A stretch of DNA of 64,000 nt from CAVSRC01 sp963798195 (GTDB taxonomy: Bacteria; Pseudomonadota; Alphaproteobacteria; Rhizobiales; Kaistiaceae): assembly GCA_963798195.1 (NCBI GenBank), contig CAWCSF010000008.1, positions 124,001 through 188,000 on the forward strand. Direction: 5' to 3'. Position numbers and translations under genes: made by a program. This document shows positions 9,184 to 19,316 of the stretch, piece after piece; position 1 is the stretch's first letter; each line of letters starts with the position of its first letter. The notes under the pieces were generated by a model. That model ran no database searches. It had not been told where the DNA came from and worked only from the letters and a program-made list of their open reading frames with translations.

Positions 9184-10164
9184 ATGGGCGTGTCGTCCCC
9201 CGTTCCAACATCCTCCGGCGATCTGATCGCCGACCGGCGCTTCAATCTCGCCGCGGCGCTCGCCGCGGATGGCGACCACGCGGCCGCGTGCGAGGTGCTG
9301 GAGCAGGCACTGGAACGCGTGCCCCGGTGGGCCGAGGGCTGGCTGACACTCGGCGATTGGCGCCAGCGCAGCGGTGACCACGCTAGCGCCCTGGCCGCAT
9401 ACGAAAGTGCGGCGAGGCTCGATACGTCCGGCCGGCTCGGCGCCGAACTCAGGCTCGCCGCGCTCGGCGATACCCCGGTTCCCGACGCGATGCCCGCAGG
9501 CTACGTGCGTTCGCTGTTTGACGACTACGCACCGCGCTTCGACCGCGAACTCGTCGGCCGCCTCGGCTACGACGCGCCGGAGCGGCTTGTCAGTGCACTC
9601 GATGTGTTCGGCGACCGCCGCTTCGCCAATGGTCTCGACCTCGGCTGCGGTACCGGCCTGATGGGCGTCGCCATCCGCGGCCGGGTTGACCGGCTGACCG
9701 GTTTCGACTTGTCGCCGGGCATGGTGAAAATCTCTACCTCGCGTGGCATCTACGATCGGCTCACCGTTGGCGACGCGATCGGGCTGACCGCCGACGAGCC
9801 CGCCTCCGCCTACGATCTCGTCCTCGCCGCCGACCTTCTGCCCTATGTCGGCGCCCTCACGCCGCTGTTCGCTGCGGTCGCCCATGCGTTGGCGCCCGGC
9901 GGCGCGTTCGTCTTCTCCGCCGAGCGGCACGATGGCGACGGTTTCGTCCTCGGCGAAACCCTCCGCTATCGCCACGCGCCGTCGCTGGTCGCCGCGGCCG
10001 CCGAGGCCGCCGGTCTGTCGGTGCTGGGCGTGGAGCCGGCTTCGCTGCGCCGGGAGAAAGGTGTGCCGGTTCCCGGCCTCGTCGGCCTGCTGGTCCGGCC
10101 GGCCGAGATCGTTCCGCTGACGCCGCATCCGAACCGCCCGGGCCCCCTGCCGCGCGCGGCGTGA
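9184..10164 (+). CDS. TPR-containing class I SAM-dependent methyltransferase
   Basis: An N-terminal segment (about residues 15-90) forms one or two tetratricopeptide-like hairpins (FNLAAALAADGDHAAACEVL, LGDWRQRSGDHASALAAYESA). A Rossmann methyltransferase domain follows, with motif I LDLGCGTGLMG at about 158-168 and LVLAADLLPYVGAL as the motif IV region. The ATG at 9184 removes a poorly supported upstream extension to 9127. The substrate is unknown. It sits between the ligase-associated exonuclease and helicase genes, just upstream of the Lhr-like helicase on the same strand. Confidence 0.8.
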   Translation: MGVSSPVPTSSGDLIADRRFNLAAALAADGDHAAACEVLEQALERVPRWAEGWLTLGDWRQRSGDHASALAAYESAARLDTSGRLGAELRLAALGDTPVPDAMPAGYVRSLFDDYAPRFDRELVGRLGYDAPERLVSALDVFGDRRFANGLDLGCGTGLMGVAIRGRVDRLTGFDLSPGMVKISTSRGIYDRLTVGDAIGLTADEPASAYDLVLAADLLPYVGALTPLFAAVAHALAPGGAFVFSAERHDGDGFVLGETLRYRHAPSLVAAAAEAAGLSVLGVEPASLRREKGVPVPGLVGLLVRPAEIVPLTPHPNRPGPLPRAA

Positions 10165-10199
10165 TGGACGCAGTCCCGGCGGCGCGTTACCTCTGACGG

Positions 10200-12744
10200 G
10201 TGACCGCCCGCGCACTCCTCAAAGACCCGACTGGCCTGCTCCCGGCGCCCTTCGTCCGCTGGTTTGCGGCGCGCGGCTGGTCGCCGCGTCCGCACCAGAT
10301 CGAATTGCTGGCCAAGGCGCGGGAAGGGCGCTCGACGCTGCTGATCGCCCCCACCGGCGCCGGCAAGACGCTGGCCGGCTTCCTGCCCAGCCTCGTCGCC
10401 CTTCACGAGCGGCCGCCGGCCAACGCGCCCGGCGGGCGCGGCATCCATACGCTCTACATCTCGCCGCTGAAGGCGCTGGCCGTCGATATCGCCCGCAACC
10501 TCGAACAGCCGGTCTCGGAAATCGGGCTCAAGGTCCGTCTCGAGACCCGCACCGGCGACACGCCGGTCCACAAGCGCCAGCGCCAGAAGCTCAACCCGCC
10601 TGACATCCTGCTGACAACGCCGGAGCAGGCGGCGCTGCTGACATCCGCGCCCGACGCGGATCGCTTCTTCGCCGATCTCGACACTGTCATCCTCGACGAG
10701 TTGCACGCGCTGGTCACCAACAAGCGCGGCGACCTGCTCTCGCTCGATCTTGCGCGGCTGCGCAATCTTGCGCCGGGCCTGAAGACCATCGGCCTGTCGG
10801 CGACAGTCGCCGACCCCGACGCCTTGCGCGGGTGGCTGGTTGCACAGGACGCGGCAAAACCCCGCCTTGCCGATGTCATTACCGTGGCCGGCGGCGCCAA
10901 GCCGGAGATCAGCATCGTCGACTCGGAGGAGCGCGTGCCGTGGGCCGGCCACTCCGCCCGTTATGCGCTGGCCGACATGTACCGCGCCATCGCCGCCCAC
11001 AAGATGGCGCTGCTCTTCGTCAACACGCGCAGCCAGGCCGAGCTGATCTTCCAGGAGCTGTGGCGCATCAATACCGAGGGACTGCCCATCGCGCTCCATC
11101 ACGGCTCCCTCGACGCCGGTCAGCGGCGCAAGGTCGAGGCGGCGATGGCCGCCGGCAAGCTGCGCGCGGTCGTATGCACCTCCACCCTCGACCTCGGCAT
11201 CGATTGGGGCGACGTCGATCTCGTTGTCCATATCGGCGCGCCGAAAGGCGCCAGCCGGCTGGCGCAGCGCATCGGCCGCGCCAACCACCGGCTCGACGAG
11301 CCGTCGAACGCGCTGCTGGTGCCGGCCAATCGCTTCGAGGTGATGGAGTGCCGCGCCGCGCTCGACGCCAACTACCTCGGCGCACAGGACACGCCGCCGA
11401 TCCGTGAAGGTGCTCTCGATGTCCTCGCCCAGCATGTGCTCGGCATGGCCTGCTCGACACCCTTCGATGCCACGGCGCTGCACGAAGAAGTACGCTCGGC
11501 CTATCCCTACCGGGACCTCGATCGGGCGACCTTCGACCGCGTCATCGAGTTCGTCGCCACTGGCGGCTACGCGCTGAAAACCTACGAACGTTTCGCCAAG
11601 ATCCGGCAGGGGCCGGACGGCCTGTGGCGGGTGACCCATCCGCGCATCGCACAGCAGTACCGGTTGAACGTCGGCACCATCATCGAGACGGCGCTACTCA
11701 ATGTGCGCGTCTTCCGCAATCGCGGCGTAGGCTTCACCGGCCGCGGCGGGCGATCGCTCGGCAAGATCGAGGAATATTTCATCGAGTCGATGGCGCCGGG
11801 CGACACGTTCCTGTTCGGCGGGCTCATCCTGCGCTTCGAGGGCATCCACGAGAACGAGGTGGTGGCGACCCGCACCGCCGACGACACGCCGAAGATACCC
11901 GGTCTATGCCGGCGGCAAGTTCCCGCTTTCGACCTATCTGGCCGCTGGCGTCCGCGCCATCTTCGCCGACCCGAAGCGCTGGAAGGCGCTGCCCGACCAG
12001 GTGTCCGACTGGCTGCGTATCCAGAAGGAGCGTTCCGTCCTGCCCCGCACCGATCAGTTGCTGGTCGAGACGTTCCCGCGCGGCAACCGCTTTTATCTCG
12101 TCGCCTATCCGTTTGAGGGGCGGCTCGCGCACCAGACGCTGGGCATGCTGCTCACGCGGCGGCTGGAGCGCGCAAGGCTCCGCCCGACCGGCTTCGTCGC
12201 CACCGACTATTCGATCGCCGTCTGGGGGCTGGGCGATTTCGGCCTCGCCTTCTCGCGCGGAAAACCCAGCCTTGCGCAGCTTTTCGACGAGGACATGCTC
12301 GGCGACGACCTCGAGAACTGGATGGCGGAGAGCTACCTGCTCAAGCGCATGTTCCGCAATTGCGCGCTGATTTCGGGGCTGATCGAGAAGCGCCACCCCG
12401 GCAAGGAGAAGACCGGCCGGCAGGTCACCATCTCGACCGACCTCGTCTACGACGTGCTGCTCAAGCACGAACCCGACCACATCCTCATGCGCGCCACCTG
12501 GGCGGATGCTTCCACCGGCCTGCTCGACATCGGCCGCCTCGGCGATATGCTGAAGCGAATCAAGGGTCACATCCTCCACAAGCGGCTCGATCGTATTTCG
12601 CCGCTCGCCGTGCCGGTAATGCTGGAGATCGGCAAGGAAGCGGTTGCCGGCGGCGAGGCGGACGAGCACGTGCTGCGCGAGGCGGCGGAGGATCTGGTGC
12701 GGGATGCAATGGGCGATGGCCGGGACGGCGGTCAGAAAATCTGA
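10200..12744 (+). CDS. Ligase-associated Lhr-like DEXH-box helicase, with a +1 frameshift near 11900
   Basis: Superfamily 2 helicase of the Lhr family encoded with ATP-dependent ligase and exonuclease. A GTG start gives MTARALLKDPTGLLPAPFVR. Walker A APTGAGKTLAGF, DELH box in VILDELHALV, motif III SATV, and motif VI QRIGRANHR are all visible, followed by the Lhr-type winged helix and C-terminal domains. The frame breaks at KIP and resumes with VYAGGKFPLSTYLAAGVRAI, running to ...GDGRDGGQKI at 12744. The intact protein would be about 848 residues, normal for the family. The 3' end overlaps pdeM, which implies an operon. Confidence 0.88.
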
Positions 12745-13453
12745 GGCGCTTCGGGGGCAACCCGACGCCGCGACGCCGACGCTGATTGGCGTCATGGGCG
12801 TCGTGCTCGAGGCGTTCCCCGCCGGCGGCCTGTGGTGGGCCGACGAACGCCTGTTGGTCGTCGCCGATCTGCATCTGGAAAAGGGCTCGTCCTTCGCCCG
12901 CCGCGGCCAGATGCTGCCGCCCTACGACACGCGCGAGACGCTGGCCCGGCTGACATCGCTGGTCGAGATGCTGCAGCCACGCACCGTGGTTGCCCTCGGA
13001 GACAGCTTCCACGACGACGACGGCGCAGCACGAATGTCTCCCCGCGACCGCGCGGCGCTGGCGGCCATTCAGACCGGCCGCGACTGGGTGTGGATTGCCG
13101 GCAACCACGATCCGGACCTGCCGGCGGCACTCGACGGCATGCGCGCCGATGCGCTCGCCATCGGGCGCATCACGTTCCGGCACGAGCCGGGTGCGGACGA
13201 GGCCGAAGGCGAGATCGCCGGGCATCTCCATCCGGCCGCCCGCGTCGTCGGTCGCGCCCGGTCGGTGCGCCGCCGCTGCTTCGCGGGCGATGGCTACCGG
13301 CTCATCCTGCCGGCCTTCGGCGCTTATGCCGGTGGTCTCGATGTCCTCGACGAGGCCTTCGCCGGCCTGTTCCGGCAGGACAGCTTCCGCGCCTTCGTGC
13401 TGGGCGAAGACCGGGTCTATGCCGTCGGGCCGCGGGCTCTGCGCCGCGGCTGA
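12716..13453 (+). CDS. pdeM: Ligase-associated DNA damage response endonuclease PdeM (calcineurin-like)
   Basis: Metallophosphoesterase with the full dinuclear-metal motif set: VADLHLEKG, GDSFHDD, AGNHDPDLP and GHLHPAA. It belongs to the ligase-exonuclease-Lhr-PdeM repair group. I used the ATG at 12716, which overlaps the helicase stop by 29 bp (245 residues). An internal ATG at 12794 (MGVVLEAFP, 219 residues) is also plausible and closer to the usual family start. Translational coupling to the helicase is likely. The VOC gene follows with an ATG overlapping the stop (TGATG). Confidence 0.88.
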   Translation: MAGTAVRKSEALRGQPDAATPTLIGVMGVVLEAFPAGGLWWADERLLVVADLHLEKGSSFARRGQMLPPYDTRETLARLTSLVEMLQPRTVVALGDSFHDDDGAARMSPRDRAALAAIQTGRDWVWIAGNHDPDLPAALDGMRADALAIGRITFRHEPGADEAEGEIAGHLHPAARVVGRARSVRRRCFAGDGYRLILPAFGAYAGGLDVLDEAFAGLFRQDSFRAFVLGEDRVYAVGPRALRRG

Positions 13454-13884
13454 TGCGCCCGGCGCCGAAGATCGTCCCGGAGCTGCTCTGCTCCGACTTC
13501 GCGCGGAGCCTCGCCTTCTACACAGGGGATTGCGGCTTCTCGGTGCGCTATGAGCGGCCCGAGGATAGGTTCGCCTATCTCGACCGCGATGGTGCGGAAC
13601 TGATGCTGGAGCAACTGACGACTGGGGAGCGCAGCTTCGTCACGGCGCCGATCGCGCAGCCTTTCGGTCGTGGCATGAACCTGCAGATCGAAGTATCCGA
13701 CGTCGACGCCCTTCACGCGCGGGTGGCGGCGGCGGGCAATCGGATCGTCCTGCCGCTTGAAGAGCGCTGGTATCGCAGCGGCGACGAGGAACTGGGCAAT
13801 CGCCAGTTCATCGTCGCCGATCCCGACGGTTACCTTTTGCGGTTTTTCAGCGATCTCGGCCGCCGACCGGTGGCGAGGCGCTAG
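13453..13884 (+). CDS. VOC family (glyoxalase/bleomycin resistance-like) protein
   Basis: 143 residues with the paired beta-alpha-beta-beta-beta units of the vicinal oxygen chelate fold: PELLCSDFARSLAFYTGDCGF at the N-terminus and NRQFIVADPDGYLLRFFSDLG at the C-terminus. The C-terminal DPDGYLLRF contains the usual metal or substrate region. The start codon overlaps the pdeM stop, so it is probably cotranscribed with the helicase-pdeM genes. The substrate is unknown; bleomycin-resistance annotation would rest on fold only. Confidence 0.8.
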   Translation: MRPAPKIVPELLCSDFARSLAFYTGDCGFSVRYERPEDRFAYLDRDGAELMLEQLTTGERSFVTAPIAQPFGRGMNLQIEVSDVDALHARVAAAGNRIVLPLEERWYRSGDEELGNRQFIVADPDGYLLRFFSDLGRRPVARR

Positions 13885-14645
13885 TCCCGGCGGAAGATCA
13901 CGCCGCCGAGCCAGCCGACCGAGACCGCCAGCAGCACGCAGATCAGCCCGTATAGGAACGACTGGTTGCGGGCAAACACCGACATGGTGTCTTCGAGGCC
14001 GCTCTTCGATACGCGGAGCCGGTCGTCGGCTCGCGCTATCAGCTGCCTGTCGGAGAACAGGTAGGCTTCTGCGGTGTAGGTGCCGACCGGGATGCTGGCC
14101 GGCAGCCAAAGTGTGGTGCGGAATATCAGGTTGCCGATGAAGTTGACGCCGACCTGCTGGTGGTAGAGCCCGGCGCGATCCTTCAGGCGCACGAATGCGT
14201 TGCGGAAGCCCTGTGTCGTTTCGTCCTTCGTCGGCTCGTGTCCCAGGAACTTGAAGCCGATATTGTCGAACCCCAGCTGGAGCCGGGTGAGGATCACCGG
14301 CGTGGCCAGTTTGTCGACCTCCGCCGAGGTGCTCAGCGAATAGAACGCCGGTGCCGCCTCGAAGGTCTCCGAGGCGGCGTTCGCCCAGATACCGAGAAAG
14401 CGGTCCTTGCGGCGGGCCACCACGGTTTCCGGCGGCCCGATCAGGAGCACTGCGATGTCGTAGCCGCCGACGCCGGAGACGGACTCCGCGTCGCGGTCGA
14501 TGACGCCGAAGACGGTCACCGTCGTGCCGGTAAAGTTCGAGTTGATGGTCACTTCCGGCGTCGAGAGCGCCACCGTCAGCCGTTCGGCGTGCGCTGCTTC
14601 GGCGCACACCATCGCGGCCAGCGTGATCACGATCGCGCGGATCAC
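13881..14645 (-). CDS. TIGR02186 family membrane-anchored protein paired with TauE/SafE
   Basis: 254 residues: a signal peptide (VIRAIVITLAAMVCAEAAHA), a beta-rich periplasmic region beginning ERLTVALSTPEVTINSNFTG, and one C-terminal membrane span (FLYGLICVLLAVSVGWLGG). The GTG start overlaps the stop of the upstream TauE/SafE gene (GTGA), so the two are translationally coupled. As I recall, this family is regularly linked with TauE/SafE-type sulfur-compound exporters in alphaproteobacteria. Its biochemical role is not known. The 3' end overlaps the convergent VOC gene by 4 bp. Confidence 0.8.
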   Translation of the reverse strand: MIRAIVITLAAMVCAEAAHAERLTVALSTPEVTINSNFTGTTVTVFGVIDRDAESVSGVGGYDIAVLLIGPPETVVARRKDRFLGIWANAASETFEAAPAFYSLSTSAEVDKLATPVILTRLQLGFDNIGFKFLGHEPTKDETTQGFRNAFVRLKDRAGLYHQQVGVNFIGNLIFRTTLWLPASIPVGTYTAEAYLFSDRQLIARADDRLRVSKSGLEDTMSVFARNQSFLYGLICVLLAVSVGWLGGVIFRRD

Positions 14646-15571
14646 GGCGCAGCACTCGTAATCAGGGCGAGCGAATAGGGCTCCACCGGCGTCGCCACCA
14701 GGCCGGTGAGGAAGCGCAGCGCCACGGCTATGACCAGCAGGCCGAGCAGTGCGCGCAGCTGGTCGCCGCGGATGTTCTGGCCGATGCGTGCGCCGAACTG
14801 CGCGCCGATCACGCCGCCGACCATCAGGATGATGGCCAGGATGATGTCGACCGACTGGCTCGACAGCGCATGGAGGATCGTCGCCACCGCCATCGTCGCG
14901 ACGATCTGGACCAGCGACGTGCCGATGACGACATTGGTCGGAACGCGCAGCAGGTAGATCAGCGCCGGCACCATGATGAAGCCGCCGCCGATGCCGAGCA
15001 GCGCGCCGAGAAACCCGATGCCGACGCCAAGCGCGATGATCGGGATGACGCTGACATAGAGCCGCGACTTCTTGAATCGCATCTTGAAGGGCAGGCCGTG
15101 GACCCAGTTGTGCTGGCCGGGCCGGCGCAGCGGGGTCGGCCGCCCGCGCCGCGCGTTGATCATGGCGCGGATGGATTCGCTGAGCATCAGCCCGCCGATG
15201 AGGCCAAGGAACGTCACGTAGGCGAGCGAGACGATCAGGTCGAGCTGGCCGGAGGAGCGCAGCGCGTTGAACACAACCACGCCGATGCTGCTGCCGACGA
15301 TGCCGGCCAGCAGCAGGACCGTCGCCAGCTTCATGTCGATCAGCTGGCGGCGCCAGTAGCTGAGCGCGGCCGAGGTGGACGAAGCGACGATCTGCGGCGC
15401 GACGGTGGCGACGGCGACCACCGGCGGGATGCCCGAGAAGATCAGGAGGGGCGTCAGGAGGAACCCGCCGCCGACCCCGAACAGGCCGCTCAGAAAGCCG
15501 ACAGCGCCGCCCATGCCGAAAATCACCAGCACGTTCACCGACAGCTCGGCTATGGGGAGGTAAATCAGCAC
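14642..15571 (-). CDS. TauE/SafE (TSUP) family sulfite/anion exporter
   Basis: 309-residue polytopic membrane protein with the duplicated TSUP pattern: GGAVGFLSGLFGVGGGFLLTP near the N-terminus and GFLGALLGIGGGFIMVPALI in the second half. TSUP proteins move sulfite, sulfonates or other small organic anions across the inner membrane. It is the first gene of a two-gene unit with the TIGR02186 protein. Substrate is inferred from the family only. Confidence 0.88.
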   Translation of the reverse strand: MLIYLPIAELSVNVLVIFGMGGAVGFLSGLFGVGGGFLLTPLLIFSGIPPVVAVATVAPQIVASSTSAALSYWRRQLIDMKLATVLLLAGIVGSSIGVVVFNALRSSGQLDLIVSLAYVTFLGLIGGLMLSESIRAMINARRGRPTPLRRPGQHNWVHGLPFKMRFKKSRLYVSVIPIIALGVGIGFLGALLGIGGGFIMVPALIYLLRVPTNVVIGTSLVQIVATMAVATILHALSSQSVDIILAIILMVGGVIGAQFGARIGQNIRGDQLRALLGLLVIAVALRFLTGLVATPVEPYSLALITSAAP

Positions 15572-15713
15572 GACAAAAGCGGATCAGTCGGGTAACGGCG
15601 CGCACGGGCGGGCCGGCCGCACGATTGCGGCGGATAAAGCGCCGGTCACCCTCCAGTGTCAACGTAAGGGACTAAGAAATGGTTCGCCGGGCCCAAGTTT
15701 ATCCGGCGAGCGA

Positions 15714-18700
15714 TTACAGACGGCTATCGCTCAGCGCCGCAACGAGCGAACCATCGATCCGCCCCGTCTCCGCGATGCCGTTTCGGCGCTGGTAGGCCCG
15801 GACCGCGTCCCGGGTCTTTTCGCCGATAACGCCGTCGGTCGGGCCGGGATCGAAGCCCTGCTCGGCCAGAAGGGTCTGGATCTTCTTGACCAGGGCCTGC
15901 CGGTCACCTTCGCCAAGGGTCTTGCCCGGGCCATCCCAGCCGCCTTCGGGCGTGCTGACGCCATTGGCCTCGGCCAGCGGCGGCTTGGCGTGCCACGCCT
16001 GAACGGCGGCCCGCGCCTTGGCGAGATCATCGGCCGGGAGCAGCTTGGCAACCTCGTCGCGGCGGCCGCTGGCGTCGGTGTCGCCCTGGGCCGCGGCGAT
16101 GGCGAACCACTTGTAGGAGGCGGTCAGGTCCTGCGGCGTACCCAGGCCGCGGGCATAGATGACGCCGAGATTGTACTGGCTGTCGCGCACGCCGTAGTCG
16201 GCGGCGGCAAGGAACCATTGCAGCGCCTTCTGCTGGTCCGGGGCCCCGTCGACGCCCTCGCTCATCATGACGGCGAGGTTATGCATCGCGTTCACGTTGC
16301 CCTGGTCGGAGGCGCGCTGGTACCAGTTCACCGCGTCGATCGGGCTCTTGGCCACGCCCTGGCCGCGCTCGTAGAGGCTGCCCAGCCGATACTGTGCAAC
16401 CGCCACGCCGCCCTCGGCGGAGCGCGCGTACCACTCGGCCGCCTTGGCCAGGTCCTTCGGCACGCGGTCGCCCTCGGCGTAGCGCGCGGCGATTTCGAAT
16501 GCGGCTGCGGGATCGCCGGTCGCGGCGGCGGCCACCAGCTTGTCCGATCCGATCGCCGGATCGGGAGCAGGGCCCGCATTCAGCGCCGTCGGTTCGGGCA
16601 GCTTCGGCGACGAGGCCAGCGTCACCGGAGCCGTTTCGGCTTTCGCCGTATCGCCGAAAGTCTCGGTCGGCGGCGCGCTTGCCGGCGCACCAAATCCGTT
16701 GCCCACAGCCTCGGGCGCGGCAAAGGCGATATTCGCGTCCGGCTTCGTCGATGGCGCCACCATTGCGGCATCGGCGCGATTGCGTGCGGCCGACGTTGCT
16801 CCGGCAGCGGCAAGAATGTCGTCGACGCTGGGTGACTGTGTGGCCGCCGTCACGGCGACGCGGGCAGGAGGCACGCTCGGCGCCTCTGCAGCCAGCCGGG
16901 CGGGGGTCTCGCCCGTGTCGATGAACTTGCTGTAGATCTGCATCGCGCCGATGGCGAGCACGATGGCCGCCGCGGCGAGCAGCAGCGGCTTGTTGCGATT
17001 GCGGATTGCCTGGCTGATGCGGGCGAATGCCCCGGATTTGCGTTCGGCCGGTTCGTCGGTCTCGGAATCGGCCCCGGGCGCGTCGGTGCGCGCCGCATCC
17101 GCTGCCGCCTGGGCGGCGCGGCGGGCTGCGGCGATGAAGTCGGCCCTGCGGTCTGGCGCCGCCTTGGACTGCGACGGCGTCGCGGAAGACCTCTCGGCGG
17201 CCGGCGCGACATCCGCATTGGCGACCCGCTCGAGTTGGCCGATCCGCTCGGCCACCTGCGAGAGAGTTTGGCCGAGGGCGTCGGGGGTTTCGGCTGGCTG
17301 CTGAATGCTGGCGGCGGCGCGCAGGCTGTCCAGATCCTGGCGCAGCGAGCGGATCAGGTCGGAGTCGACCGCCGAGCCGGCGCCGGATGCGGCCAGTTCC
17401 TTGACCGCCGCCCGCGCCTCGGCACGCGCGGCTTCGATCGATTCAATATGATTGCGCGAGAGGTGGTCCTGTAGCTTCTCGAGACTGCCTTCGACGGTGC
17501 GCAGCGCTTCTGCGCGCGGCTGATCGTCGACGAGTTGGGTGGCGAGGCGGGCGACCTGGGCCTCGAGCTCCGCAAGCCCGGTTCCTTCGGGCCCGGCGCT
17601 CGTTGCGCTATCGAGCCGGTCGGCGAGCTCCCGGATTTGCGTCTCCAGATGGGCGGTGTCCGGTGCCCCACGCCCGGCGATGTCATGCCGGATGGCGGCG
17701 ATCTCGGTCTTGATCTCGTCGAGGGCCGCGGTCGGCTCCCGGTGCGAGGCAGCAAGCCCTTCCACAGTGTCGATCAGGCTTTGCAGCCGCGCCTGCATGG
17801 TGGCCATCGAATCGGCGGCAGGCGTGCGGTCGAGCAGCGCGTCGACCCGCGTCGCGATCTCGTCCAGCCGTCCCTCGATACGATCGACTTCCGCCGTCGC
17901 TGCCGGCTCCGCCAGCCGTGCCGCCACATCGCGGCCGATGTCGTCGAGACGTTCCTCGAGCCGCTGGATGGCCCGGTCGATGTCGGCGTTCCCGTTTCCT
18001 CGGCCGGAGAGCGCTCCTTCCAGACTCCGCCCCAGTTCGGCCATCCGCATTTCGAGGCGTTGGACGGCGCGCGGAGAATCGTCGGATTCCAGCGCATGCC
18101 GAAGCGCCGATACTTCCTCGCCGAGGGCATCGAGGCGCGTGTGGTCCGGCGCCAGGCGCGCAAGGCTGCCGAGTTGCTCGGAAATCGCTCCGTCTTGTTG
18201 TTCGATCGTCTCGCGCAGGGCGGTCAGGTCGGCGCGCATGCTGGTGAGGAGCGATCGGTCGAGCGGGCGGTCGGTCGAAAGCGCCTCTATGCGGCGGGCC
18301 AGATCGAAAGTCGCGCTCTGGTCCTGTGCGCCCGAGCGGCCAAGCAGCGCGACCTGTTCGCTGAGGCCGGCGATATCCGCCCTGAGCGCCGCCATCGTCG
18401 CGGAGAGAGCCGATTGGTCGCGGCGCGTGGCAAGGTCCTCGGCGTGCTGGTCGAGAGCCTTCTGGTGGGTGGAGATTTCGGCGATCGCCGCGGCGAGGTC
18501 GTCCGTATTGACGGGCTGGGCCGCGCGTGGGGAGGCGGTGCGATCCGACAGGCGCGCACCGAGATCGTCCAGCCGCCGCTCGATGCGGGCGACCAGGTCG
18601 GCCTCCTTGGGCGGCGGAGGGGCGTTGCTTGCGCTGCGCGGGGATATCAGCCGCGCCTTGGCGTCGTCGATGCGCGTCTCCAGGGCGCGGAGTGCCGCGT

Positions 18701-19316
18701 CGATGGTCGCTGCGCGATCGGAGGTGTCGCGTGCCGGGGCCTTGGGCCGCTCGGCCAAAAGGGAGTTCAACCGGTGGCGGATGTCGTCGAGCGGTGGCGT
18801 GCGCTCCTCGCGCGAAGACGCGATGCGCTCGCTCATGGTGGCGATCCGCTGGTCGAGGTCGCGAATGGCGTCGGTCACCCGGCCGACGTCGGCGTGAGGA
18901 GGGCGGGCGGCGCGCTGGCCCTCGATCATCGTGCGCGCCCTCTCGTCGGCGTCCTCGATGTCGCGTGCCAGTTTCTCGATCATCGACGACACTCCCTTGA
19001 GCGCGTCGTTCTCTGCGTTGCCGCTGCGGCCTTCGGACAGCCCATCGAGCACGCGCTCGATCTCGCCAAGGCGGCGCGAAAGACCCGGTACCGCCGCCCG
19101 TGATGTGTCGTCCATGGAGCGCACGCGCCCGGCGAGCCTTTCCAGGGAGGCTGCGATCACCGCCGGCCCGTCGCGACCCGTGTCGCGCTCTGCTCCGCCG
19201 ACATTGCTGTTGAGCCACTCGCTCACCGAGAGACCCGCGCGCCGGGCTGCTTCATAGATGGCCTCGCGGGTTTCCTCGTCGACTCCCTTGAGGCTCCATG
19301 GCATGCCCGATTTCAT
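15714..19316 (-). CDS. PodJ-like polar localization / SEL1-repeat peptidoglycan-binding protein
   Basis: A 1200-residue single-pass protein. The N-terminus (MKSGMPWSLKGVDEETREAI) matches PodJ-like proteins of Hyphomicrobiales. Residues about 60-770 are dominated by coiled coil rich in Ala, Arg, Glu, Asp and Leu. A membrane span lies at about 776-798 (LLLAAAAIVLAIGAMQIYSK). The periplasmic part has four Sel1-type repeats (about 935-1075, e.g. VAQYRLGSLYERGQGVAKSP) and a C-terminal PG_binding_1 domain (about 1140-1198, GFDPGPTDGVIGEKTRDAVR). PodJ proteins organise polar growth and division zones. The orthology call rests on architecture and the N-terminus. Confidence 0.82.
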   Translation of the reverse strand: MKSGMPWSLKGVDEETREAIYEAARRAGLSVSEWLNSNVGGAERDTGRDGPAVIAASLERLAGRVRSMDDTSRAAVPGLSRRLGEIERVLDGLSEGRSGNAENDALKGVSSMIEKLARDIEDADERARTMIEGQRAARPPHADVGRVTDAIRDLDQRIATMSERIASSREERTPPLDDIRHRLNSLLAERPKAPARDTSDRAATIDAALRALETRIDDAKARLISPRSASNAPPPPKEADLVARIERRLDDLGARLSDRTASPRAAQPVNTDDLAAAIAEISTHQKALDQHAEDLATRRDQSALSATMAALRADIAGLSEQVALLGRSGAQDQSATFDLARRIEALSTDRPLDRSLLTSMRADLTALRETIEQQDGAISEQLGSLARLAPDHTRLDALGEEVSALRHALESDDSPRAVQRLEMRMAELGRSLEGALSGRGNGNADIDRAIQRLEERLDDIGRDVAARLAEPAATAEVDRIEGRLDEIATRVDALLDRTPAADSMATMQARLQSLIDTVEGLAASHREPTAALDEIKTEIAAIRHDIAGRGAPDTAHLETQIRELADRLDSATSAGPEGTGLAELEAQVARLATQLVDDQPRAEALRTVEGSLEKLQDHLSRNHIESIEAARAEARAAVKELAASGAGSAVDSDLIRSLRQDLDSLRAAASIQQPAETPDALGQTLSQVAERIGQLERVANADVAPAAERSSATPSQSKAAPDRRADFIAAARRAAQAAADAARTDAPGADSETDEPAERKSGAFARISQAIRNRNKPLLLAAAAIVLAIGAMQIYSKFIDTGETPARLAAEAPSVPPARVAVTAATQSPSVDDILAAAGATSAARNRADAAMVAPSTKPDANIAFAAPEAVGNGFGAPASAPPTETFGDTAKAETAPVTLASSPKLPEPTALNAGPAPDPAIGSDKLVAAAATGDPAAAFEIAARYAEGDRVPKDLAKAAEWYARSAEGGVAVAQYRLGSLYERGQGVAKSPIDAVNWYQRASDQGNVNAMHNLAVMMSEGVDGAPDQQKALQWFLAAADYGVRDSQYNLGVIYARGLGTPQDLTASYKWFAIAAAQGDTDASGRRDEVAKLLPADDLAKARAAVQAWHAKPPLAEANGVSTPEGGWDGPGKTLGEGDRQALVKKIQTLLAEQGFDPGPTDGVIGEKTRDAVRAYQRRNGIAETGRIDGSLVAALSDSRL

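Noticed and set aside
10166..11639. Long minus-strand frames across the methyltransferase and helicase genes
   Set aside because: They overlap the confirmed methyltransferase and Lhr-like helicase and contain no recognisable motif.
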